The notes beneath the pieces are model-generated. The model made no database searches and had not been told where the DNA came from. It worked only from the letters and a program-made list of their open reading frames with translations. Positions 1 through 6,015 of a stretch of DNA of 19,204 bases are shown here, in pieces. The DNA comes from Quadrisphaera sp. (lineage in GTDB: Bacteria; Actinomycetota; Actinomycetes; Actinomycetales; Quadrisphaeraceae), in contig JARIBR010000302.1 in NCBI GenBank assembly GCA_029258695.1, positions 1 to 19,204 of the forward strand, written 5' to 3'. Made by a program: the position numbers and the translations under genes. Position 1 is the stretch's first letter. Every line of letters starts with the position of its first letter.

Positions 1-148
1 AGCCGGCCGCCACGGCCTCGTCGTAGGCGGCCAGCGCCCTGGCCTGCCAGAGCCTCAGGGGCCGGGCGCCGGAGGCTCCGGGGCCGGGAGCGGTGGGGTC
101 CGGTGCCGGCGTGTCGGCGGAGGTGAACAGGTCGGGAAGAGCAGTCAT
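1..148 (-). CDS. Probable DEAD/DEAH-box helicase, N-terminus only (runs off the window start)
   Basis: An ATG at 148 on the minus strand opens a frame that stays open to the window edge, giving 49 residues. It starts MTALPDLFTS, continues with a Pro/Ala/Gly-rich stretch, then has LRLWQARALAAYDEAV. A Pro-rich leader followed by an L-R-x-W-Q-x-x-A-L segment resembles the Q-motif region at the start of superfamily 2 helicases. From general knowledge, a helicase often lies beside DUF3039 and an MFS gene in actinobacteria, and that is the order here. It lies 17 bases downstream of the MFS stop on the same strand, so it is probably co-transcribed. No helicase motif is inside the window, so the assignment rests on a short segment and on context. 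Confidence 0.5.
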   Translation of the reverse strand, partial: MTALPDLFTSADTPAPDPTAPGPGASGARPLRLWQARALAAYDEAVAAG

Positions 149-165
149 CGCGGGTCGAGGGTAGG

Positions 166-1602
166 TCAGGCGACCCGCGCCGGAGCGGCCCCGCCGTGAT
201 CGGCGGGGCGCGAGCGGTTGCCGAAGACCGCCGCGAGCACCCCGATGGGGGCGAGCACGCCGAAGACCACCGCGAAGGTGGCTCCTGAGCCGCCGGGGAC
301 GTGCAGGAGCGCCAGCAGCGCCCCGCCGATCGAGATGCCGATGACCGAGCCGAGCGCGTCGGAGAGCTGCAGCGCCGATGAGCTGCGTCCCTGGGCCCCG
401 GCGGGGGCGAAGGAGAGGACGAGGACCGACGTGCTCGTCATGCCCAGGCCCATGCCCAGCCCGGCGAGGGTCCAGAAGACCAGCGCGCTCCAGAACGGCA
501 GCACCCCGAGCGCGGGGAGCACCAGCGACCCCACCATCACCGCGACGATCACCCCGGCGACCGCCATGAGCCGGTGGCGCGGCAGGCGCAGGTCCGGTCG
601 GCCCTGGAGGTAGGCGCCGAAGGACCACGCCACCGCAGCCCCGGTGAGCGCCAGACCCGCGGCGACGGGCGTGAAGCCCGCGACGGTGACGAGCATGAGC
701 GGCAGGTAGGCCTCGGTCCCGGTGAAGCAGGCCGTGTAGAGCCCGCGCACCCCCACCACCGCGGGCAGGCCGCGCGCCGCGCGCCACACCCCGGCGGGCA
801 GCAGCCGCGCGGCCGCGGTGACGACGAGAGCGACGCCCACGGCCGCGACCAGCAGCGGCAGCGGCCGCAGCGCCGTGGTGCCCCACTGGGCGGCCAGGGC
901 GCCGAGCGCGAGCGCGGCGCCGGCCAGCAGGCGGGCGCGCGGGGCCACGACGATGCCGTCGGCCGCGCGCGGCGCCCGCTTGGTGCTGACGCGCGGCGGC
1001 AGCGGGAGAGCCATGATCGGGCCGCGCAGGAGCAGCCCGGCGCCCAGCGCCACCGGGACGACGAGGGCGAAGACGAGCCGCCAGCTCGCGTACTGGGCGA
1101 GCGCCCCGGCGATGACCGGTCCCACGAGTCCGGGCAGCACCCACGCCGAGGACATCCAGGCGAAGACGCGGGGGCGGGCGTGGTCGGGCCAGACCGCGGC
1201 GATGACGAGGTAGAGGGAGACCACCAGCAGCCCCCCGCCGGCTCCGGCGATCAGACGGCCGAGCAGCAGCACGCCGAAGGTCCCCGCCAGGGCGCAGACG
1301 GCCGTCCCGACCGTGAACAGCGCGATGCCGGTGACCACGGGCCCGCGCGGGCCGCGGGAGTCGCCCCACCCGCCCGCGGCCACCATGCCGAACAGCGAGG
1401 TGGTGAGGAACAGGGAGAAGGCGAGCCCGTACTCGCGCAGGCCGCCGAGGCTGCGCGCGATGACGGGCATCGCCGTGGAGACGGCGAGCGCCTCGAAGGC
1501 GATGGCCGTGACGAGGATGAGGATGCCCGCCAGCGCGGGGGTGCTGCCGATCTTGGCCGGACGTCCGCCGGGTCCCGGCGGGGCGGTGGTGGCCGCGCTC
1601 AC
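166..1602 (-). CDS. MFS family drug/solute exporter
   Basis: A 478-residue integral membrane protein of the major facilitator superfamily, probably a proton-coupled exporter of the drug:H+ antiporter type. There are about 12-14 hydrophobic segments. A motif-A-like loop (GWGDSRGPRGPV, near residues 78-89) follows the second segment, and SSAWVLPGLVGPVIAG resembles the antiporter motif C in the fifth. The start is taken as GTG at 1602, which overlaps the DUF3039 stop by four bases (GTGA) and so suggests translational coupling. A longer frame begins upstream, but its first 36 residues are an Arg-rich shadow of the DUF3039 tail. The order DUF3039, MFS, helicase looks like one operon. The substrate cannot be predicted from the sequence. 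Confidence 0.85.
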   Translation of the reverse strand: MSAATTAPPGPGGRPAKIGSTPALAGILILVTAIAFEALAVSTAMPVIARSLGGLREYGLAFSLFLTTSLFGMVAAGGWGDSRGPRGPVVTGIALFTVGTAVCALAGTFGVLLLGRLIAGAGGGLLVVSLYLVIAAVWPDHARPRVFAWMSSAWVLPGLVGPVIAGALAQYASWRLVFALVVPVALGAGLLLRGPIMALPLPPRVSTKRAPRAADGIVVAPRARLLAGAALALGALAAQWGTTALRPLPLLVAAVGVALVVTAAARLLPAGVWRAARGLPAVVGVRGLYTACFTGTEAYLPLMLVTVAGFTPVAAGLALTGAAVAWSFGAYLQGRPDLRLPRHRLMAVAGVIVAVMVGSLVLPALGVLPFWSALVFWTLAGLGMGLGMTSTSVLVLSFAPAGAQGRSSSALQLSDALGSVIGISIGGALLALLHVPGGSGATFAVVFGVLAPIGVLAAVFGNRSRPADHGGAAPARVA

Positions 1603-1946
1603 GCCCCGCCGGAGCCAGCGTCGCTGCCGGAACCGCCCGGGCCGCCGCCGGAGCCGCTGTCGCCCTTGCCGGGCGTCAGGCCCTCGTAGATCTCCTTGCA
1701 GGTGGGGCACACGGGGAAGCGCTTCGGGTCGCGACCGGGTACCCAGACCTTCCCGCAGAGCGCGATGACCGGCTCACCGGACAGCGCGGACTCCATGATC
1801 TTGTCCTTCTGGACGTAGTGCGCGAAACGCTCGTGGTCGCCCGGCTCGACCTCCTGCTCCACGGCCTCGCGCTCGAGGAGGCCGGTGCTCGAGCCCCCGG
1901 TCGAGGGGGCGGGGAGGGCGTCGGGATCAGACAGCGGCGTGCTCAT
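1599..1946 (-). CDS. DUF3039 family protein
   Basis: A 115-residue small soluble protein of the actinobacterial DUF3039 family, whose function is unknown. The family core is clear at residues 36-90: GDHERFAHYVQKDKIMES, then PVIALCGKVWVPGRDP, then FPVCPTCKEIYE. One Cys in ALCGKVW and a CPTC pair suggest a metal site, although a fourth ligand is not obvious. The C-terminus is a Gly/Ser-rich tail of about 25 residues, probably disordered. The ATG lacks a well-spaced Shine-Dalgarno sequence, because the GGGGG just before it is too close. A TACCAT box ends six bases upstream, so the mRNA may be leaderless. Its stop overlaps the MFS start (GTGA). Confidence 0.85.
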   Translation of the reverse strand: MSTPLSDPDALPAPSTGGSSTGLLEREAVEQEVEPGDHERFAHYVQKDKIMESALSGEPVIALCGKVWVPGRDPKRFPVCPTCKEIYEGLTPGKGDSGSGGGPGGSGSDAGSGGA

Positions 1947-1952
1947 CCCCCG

Positions 1953-1958
1953 ATGGTA
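1953..1958 (-). promoter_or_regulatory. Candidate -10 box (TACCAT) of a leaderless DUF3039 transcript
   Basis: TACCAT fits the TAnnnT actinobacterial -10 pattern. It ends six bases before the ATG at 1946, so transcription would start at about the start codon. No good -35 hexamer is visible about 17 bases upstream. Confidence 0.3.
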
Positions 1959-2005
1959 TGCCGGGTGGTGAGCACGCCGCCGTGGTGCGCCGCGAGGTCA
2001 GGGGG

Positions 2006-3496
2006 TCACTCGACGATGTCGCTCTCGTGGAGGTCACCGAACCGGGAGAAGATCGACAGGTAGGGCTCGGGGTCGCCGGTCCAGTCCAGGGCGCGCACCT
2101 GGGCCGCGGAGCGGCGACCGGACAGCGCGCGGTGCAGCTCGAACGTGGTGGCCTGGGCCTCCACGACCGGGTGCGAGCCCTGCGGGGCGACGACCTCGAG
2201 GTGGTCGCCCACCAGGCGCACCGGCTCGAGACCGCGGTCGGCCACCTTGCCGGCGAAGGCGCCGCCGAAAGCCAGGACGCCGACGTCCAGCGCGGGGTCG
2301 GTGCGCGCGCCCGGCCGGTCGAGCCCACCGCGCAGGTCCTGCTCGTGGGTGGTGAGGTCGACGACGAGGCTGGTCCTCGTCGGCAGCGGGGCGTCGGGGA
2401 TGAAGGCGAGCACCCGGTCCGTGAGACCACGCCACTCGTCCAGGACCTCGGAGAGGGTCTTGTCGGCTCGCTCGTCCACGTGGCCCTGGGTCCAGGACTC
2501 CGAGACGTTGGCGTCGGTGGTGCCCGCGAGCGCGTCCGCGGCGACGCCGACGACGTGGGCGAGGAGCTCGCGCGGGCTCCAGGCCGGGGTCGCAGGGAGG
2601 TGGGCCGACGTCATGGCCTGCTCGTCGACGCTCTCGACGAGCTCGAGGACGCGCTGCTGCGCGGCGGCCCAGAGGCCGGCGTGGTCGATGTCGGCGGGGT
2701 CGGTCAGGGAGTCGATGGGCTCGGTCGGGCCGTTCGTCGCGTCAGTCACGCCACCACCCTGCCAGCGCTCCGGGGTGCCGTCGAACGAGGACCGCCCGGC
2801 GAGGCCTCCGCACCGGCCCCGCGCCGAGGTCTCGCGCTCCACCCTCGACGCTAGGCCGTCGACCATGGCCGCGAGCCCGAGCTCGAAGGCGGCCAGCGCC
2901 GGGTCGTCGGCGGTCCGGGCCGCCGACGCGGCGCTCAGCGCGGGGGCGACCGGCTCGAGGTCTCCGGGCTCGAAGATGTCACCGGGCGCCGAGACGTCCA
3001 GCGCCGAGCCGAGCACGAACGACTCGAGCGCCACCACGGCGTCCGCCACCAGGTCCTGCGGCCAGCCCCCCGCGGTCAGGCCGGCCGCGACGTGCTCGTA
3101 CATGGCCACCGTGTGCGGGGCGCCGGCGACCCGCGCCGTGGCGATGAGCGGGACCAGCGCGGGGTGCTGGGCGTAGGCGCCCCGGTAGGACCGCGCCCAG
3201 AGCGCCACGGCGTCCCGCCACGGCTGCTCGGCGAAGGACGACACGTCGACGTGCGCGTTGACGTGGTCCTGCAGCCAGCCGAGCAGCTCGTCCTTGGTGG
3301 CGACGTGGTTGTACAGCGCCGAGGGGGCGACGCCGAGCCGGTCGGCCAGCGCGGACATCGTCAACGACCGAGGGCCGTGGGCGTCGACCAGCGCCATCGC
3401 TGCGGCGGTGATGCCGCTGCGCGACAGCACGGCGGCCGGGGGGCGCCCGCGGCGTCGGCGGCGGACGACGAGCGGTCCGTCGGTCTGCTGGGGCAC
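2006..3496 (-). CDS. TetR-family regulator joined in frame to a mycothiol-dependent isomerase (MDMPI/TIGR03083) domain
   Basis: One frame of 496 residues with no stop holds two domains. Residues 25-219 are a TetR regulator: the helix-turn-helix is near 47-66 (SALADRLGVAPSALYNHVATKDELL), and the ligand-binding part ends at FELGLAAMVDGLASRV. Residues 220-249 are an unstructured-looking linker that resembles translated spacer. Residues 250-496 match the mycothiol-dependent maleylpyruvate isomerase/DinB-like fold, with LLAHVVGVAAD and DLTTHEQDLRGGL supplying likely metal-binding His residues. The GTG at 3496 is chosen as start because GGAAGGA lies 7 bases upstream (3504-3510). A longer frame starting at 3628 would run through the operator. 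A second GTG at 2749 could start the isomerase alone (247 residues), but the TetR part would then have no stop of its own. It is divergent from the amine oxidase and probably represses it. Confidence 0.75.
   Translation of the reverse strand: MPQQTDGPLVVRRRRRGRPPAAVLSRSGITAAAMALVDAHGPRSLTMSALADRLGVAPSALYNHVATKDELLGWLQDHVNAHVDVSSFAEQPWRDAVALWARSYRGAYAQHPALVPLIATARVAGAPHTVAMYEHVAAGLTAGGWPQDLVADAVVALESFVLGSALDVSAPGDIFEPGDLEPVAPALSAASAARTADDPALAAFELGLAAMVDGLASRVERETSARGRCGGLAGRSSFDGTPERWQGGGVTDATNGPTEPIDSLTDPADIDHAGLWAAAQQRVLELVESVDEQAMTSAHLPATPAWSPRELLAHVVGVAADALAGTTDANVSESWTQGHVDERADKTLSEVLDEWRGLTDRVLAFIPDAPLPTRTSLVVDLTTHEQDLRGGLDRPGARTDPALDVGVLAFGGAFAGKVADRGLEPVRLVGDHLEVVAPQGSHPVVEAQATTFELHRALSGRRSAAQVRALDWTGDPEPYLSIFSRFGDLHESDIVE
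2848..2853 (-). promoter_or_regulatory. Candidate internal -10 box (TAGCGT) at the end of the TetR domain
   Basis: TAGCGT is identical to the box before the nicotinamidase gene and includes a CTAG, which is rare in this window. It lies at the codons for the TetR C-terminus, five bases before an in-frame GTG (2842) and about 100 bases before the GTG at 2749. It could drive the isomerase domain separately. No clear -35 is seen. Confidence 0.25.
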
Positions 3497-3567
3497 CGGG
3501 GCGTCCTTCCCGTCGTCTGCTCGGTCCCGGACGACCGCCTCGCAGCCCGGCGGTCGTCGCGGGGCGG

Positions 3568-3597
3568 TTGACGGGGGACCGTGGGGTGCGCTTTGAT
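3568..3597 (+). promoter_or_regulatory. Candidate promoter of the amine oxidase/USP operon
   Basis: TTGACG (3568-3573), an 18-base spacer and TTTGAT (3592-3597) form a plausible sigma-70-type promoter facing right. Transcription would start near 3604, inside the palindromic operator, leaving a leader of about 60 bases before the GTG at 3666. This is a prediction from hexamer matches only. Confidence 0.4.
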
Positions 3598-3613
3598 GAA
3601 CACCATTCATTAA
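3593..3613. promoter_or_regulatory. Palindromic TetR-type operator
   Basis: ATGAA (3596-3600) and TTCAT (3606-3610) are perfect inverted arms around five bases, and TT/AA pairs at 3593-3594 and 3612-3613 extend the symmetry. The 21-base site is an AT-rich island in GC-rich DNA, located between a TetR gene and the divergent amine oxidase and overlapping the candidate -10. AATGAATG...TTCATT-like palindromes are typical TetR-family operators. Repression of puo, and perhaps autoregulation, is inferred. Confidence 0.6.
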
Positions 3614-3665
3614 CTTACACCAGCGCAAGGCCGACCAGCTCTCGCCCGGACGAAGGAGTCACCCC

Positions 3666-5108
3666 GTGAACCCACCGACACCCCCCGTGCGCGAGCACAC
3701 CACGCTGGAGCGCGACGTCGTCGTCGTCGGCGCCGGCCCGGCGGGGCTGATGGCCGCGCGCCGCCTCGCCGCCGCCGGAGCCAGCGTCGCCGTGCTCGAG
3801 GCGCGCGACCGCGTCGGCGGGCGCACCCACACCGACGTCGTCGACGGCGCCGTCCTCGAGGTGGGCGGCCAGTGGGTCTCCCCGGACCAGACCGAGCTGC
3901 TGGGCCTCCTCGACGAGCTCGGCATGGAGACCTTCTCGCGCTACCGCGAGGGCGAGTCCGTCTACCTCGCCCCCGACGGCACGCGGACCCGCTACAGCGG
4001 CGGCGACTTTCCCGTGGGCGAGAAGACGGCGCTGGAGATCGAGCGGCTCACCGGGCTGCTCGACGACCTGGCCGCGGAGGTGGGGCCCCACGAGCCGTGG
4101 GCCCACCCGCGCGCCCAGGAGCTGGACACCATCTCCTTCGACCACTGGCTGCGCCAGCAGTCCGACGACGAGGAGGCGTGCGCTGACGTGGGTCTCTTCG
4201 TCGCCGGCGGCATGCTCACCAAGCCCGCCACCTCCTTCTCGGTGCTCCAGGCGGTGCTGATGGCGGCCTCCGCGGGCTCCTTCACGAACCTCACCGACGA
4301 GGACTTCATCCTCGACCGCCGCGTGGTCGGCGGCATGCAGTCCGTGTCCGAGGCGATGGCCGCGGCGCTGGGCGACGACGTGCACCTGTCCACCCCGGTC
4401 CGCACCATCACCCGCACGCACGAGGGCCCGGGCGAGGGCGGCGTCGTCGTGACCTCCGACCGCGTCACCGTGGCCGCCCGCCGCGTCGTCGTCGCGGTGC
4501 CGCCGAACCTCTACACCCGGATCAGCTTCGACCCCCCGCTGCCCCGGCGCCAGCACCAGCTGCACCAGCACCTCTCCCTCGGTCTGGTCATCAAGGTCCA
4601 CGCGGTCTACGAGACGCCGTTCTGGCGCGCCGACGGCCTGTCCGGCACCGGCTTCGGGGCGGCCTCGCTCGTGCAGGAGGTCTACGACAACACCAACCAC
4701 GAGGACGGGCGCGGCACGCTGGTCGGCTTCGTCTCCGACGTCAAGGCGGACCACCTCTTCACGCTGTCGGAGGAGGACCGCCGCGCCGCGGTCCTGGAGT
4801 CCCTCGCCGGCTTCCTCGGGGAGGAGGCGCTGCACCCGGTGGTGTACTACGAGTCCGACTGGGGCAGCGAGGAGTGGACCCGCGGCGCCTACGCCGCGAG
4901 CTTCGACCTGGGGGGCCTCTCCCGCTACGGCGCCGACCAGGCCGCCCCCGTCGGCCCGATCAGCTGGGCGTGCTCCGACATCGCGGCCGAGGGCTACCAG
5001 CACGTCGACGGGGCGCTGCGCATGGGCCGCTCCGCCGCCGACGCCGTCATCGCCGAGCTCGCTGGGCTGGCCGGGCTCGCCGGGCTCGCCGAGACGAGCC
5101 GGTCATGA
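3666..5108 (+). CDS. puo: Putrescine oxidase-like flavin monoamine oxidase
   Basis: A 480-residue FAD-dependent amine oxidase. Putrescine oxidases convert putrescine, O2 and water to 4-aminobutanal, ammonia and H2O2 in the cytoplasm. The FAD-binding dinucleotide fold is at residues 17-52 (VVVVGAGPAGL, then VLEARDRVGGRT). GGQWVSPDQTE follows at 67-77, and the C-terminal FAD segment is YQHVDGALRMGRSAADA (444-460). The segments SDDEEACADVGLFVAGGMLTK and VGPISWACSDIAAEGYQH closely resemble, from memory, the Kocuria and Rhodococcus enzymes. E338 in LVQEVYDN is a plausible counterpart of the acidic residue that binds the second amine. The GTG start has GAAGGAG 7 bases upstream (3652-3658). The last residues contain a LAGLAGLAGLAE repeat from 9-base DNA repeats. 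It overlaps the USP gene by ATGA and is probably controlled by the divergent TetR protein. Activity on other monoamines or diamines is possible. Confidence 0.8.
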   Translation: MNPPTPPVREHTTLERDVVVVGAGPAGLMAARRLAAAGASVAVLEARDRVGGRTHTDVVDGAVLEVGGQWVSPDQTELLGLLDELGMETFSRYREGESVYLAPDGTRTRYSGGDFPVGEKTALEIERLTGLLDDLAAEVGPHEPWAHPRAQELDTISFDHWLRQQSDDEEACADVGLFVAGGMLTKPATSFSVLQAVLMAASAGSFTNLTDEDFILDRRVVGGMQSVSEAMAAALGDDVHLSTPVRTITRTHEGPGEGGVVVTSDRVTVAARRVVVAVPPNLYTRISFDPPLPRRQHQLHQHLSLGLVIKVHAVYETPFWRADGLSGTGFGAASLVQEVYDNTNHEDGRGTLVGFVSDVKADHLFTLSEEDRRAAVLESLAGFLGEEALHPVVYYESDWGSEEWTRGAYAASFDLGGLSRYGADQAAPVGPISWACSDIAAEGYQHVDGALRMGRSAADAVIAELAGLAGLAGLAETSRS

Positions 5109-5977
5109 CCCGCGCGCGGTACGTCGTCGCCTACGACGGCAGCGCCCGCGGCGACGCGGCCCTGAGCCTGGCCGTGGCCATGGCCCGCTCGCTGCGCGCC
5201 GAGCTCGACGTGGTGCTCGTCGTCCGCCAGGACGACCCCTTCGAGGTCGCCTACCCCCCCGTCGGCAACGTCACGGACCTCGTCCGATCGCAGGCGCAGG
5301 GCTGGTTGGACCGCGCGGTCGCCGCGGTGCCCTCGGACGTCACCGCGCGCAGCCACCTGCGCGTCGGGGAGTCGATCGCACAGACCCTGCTGGCGGTGGT
5401 CGCCGAGCTGGAGGCCTTCGCCGTGGTCGTCGGCGCCGCCTCGGGGCCCGCGTCGAGGGGCCTGGGTGTGGGGTCCGTCGCCGGCGCCCTGCTGCACTCC
5501 TCCCCCGTGCCGGTGGTGCTCGCGCCGACCGGGCGAGACGTGCCCGAGCGCATCGAGCACCTCTACTGCGCCGTGGGCACGCGCCCCGGGGCCGCGGACG
5601 TGGTGGACGAGGCGGTCGCCGCCGCCGAGCGCGCCGGCATGGACCTGCACCTCGTCTCCCTGCTCGAGGTCGACAAGGACGAGAAGGACTCCGCGGTCCG
5701 CGAGCGCACGCAGGCCCTGCTCCAGCGCACCCGCGACGAGCTCCCGGGGCGCACCGTGACCGTCCACGTCGGCCACGGCAGGACGATGAAGAAGGCCGTC
5801 CGCTCCGTGGAGTTCGCGCCCTCGAGCCTGATCATCCTCGGGTCCTCGCGCCTGGCCCAGGGGCGCCAGACGTTCCTGTCCACCACCGCCGCCCGGATGC
5901 TGCGCTACCTCCCGGTGCCCGTGGTGGTGGTCCCCCGCCGCGACGCCGCACAGGAGGGCCCCGGGCCGCAGGGCTGA
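5105..5977 (+). CDS. Tandem universal stress protein (two UspA domains)
   Basis: A 290-residue cytoplasmic protein with two UspA folds. Domain 1 (about residues 4-145) starts YVVAYDGSARGDAALSLAVAMA and ends GLGVGSVAGALLHSSPVPVVLAP, close to the Gly-rich ATP-binding loop. Domain 2 (about 153-280) starts IEHLYCAVGTRPGAADVVDEAV and ends ILGSSRLAQGRQTFLSTTAARMLRYLPVPVVVVP. There the G-S before the final helix is changed to S-T, so nucleotide binding may be weaker. The ATG overlaps the amine oxidase stop (ATGA), so the two are probably co-translated and share the TetR-controlled promoter. A link to oxidative stress from amine-oxidase H2O2 is conceivable but inferred. Tandem USPs of about 290 residues are common in actinobacteria. 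A hairpin follows the stop. Confidence 0.85.
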   Translation: MTRARYVVAYDGSARGDAALSLAVAMARSLRAELDVVLVVRQDDPFEVAYPPVGNVTDLVRSQAQGWLDRAVAAVPSDVTARSHLRVGESIAQTLLAVVAELEAFAVVVGAASGPASRGLGVGSVAGALLHSSPVPVVLAPTGRDVPERIEHLYCAVGTRPGAADVVDEAVAAAERAGMDLHLVSLLEVDKDEKDSAVRERTQALLQRTRDELPGRTVTVHVGHGRTMKKAVRSVEFAPSSLIILGSSRLAQGRQTFLSTTAARMLRYLPVPVVVVPRRDAAQEGPGPQG

Positions 5978-5987
5978 CGGCGGCGGG

Positions 5988-6015
5988 GGTGGCGGCCTGA
6001 CCTCAGGCCGCCACC
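5988..6015. terminator. Two-way hairpin between convergent genes
   Basis: Arms GGTGGCGGCCTGA (5988-6000) and TCAGGCCGCCACC (6003-6015) are perfect inverted repeats around two bases, so the inner pairs must open to form the loop. It lies between the USP stop and the hsdR stop, and the hsdR TGA is part of the right arm. There is no U-run, which is common for actinobacterial terminators. It could end transcripts from both sides. Confidence 0.6.

Noticed and set aside
3497..3628. Longer TetR start at 3628 (adding 44 residues)
   Set aside because: It would translate through the operator palindrome; GTG at 3496 has a strong, well-spaced GGAAGGA and the extension has no TetR-family character.
3615..5003. 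462-codon minus-strand frame opposite the amine oxidase
   Set aside because: Low-complexity antisense shadow; no domain, and it would run against the TetR/puo control region.
5060..5094. 9-bp repeats at the end of the amine oxidase gene as a mobile or regulatory element
   Set aside because: They only encode an LAGLAGLAG tail and are best explained by slippage in GC-rich coding DNA.
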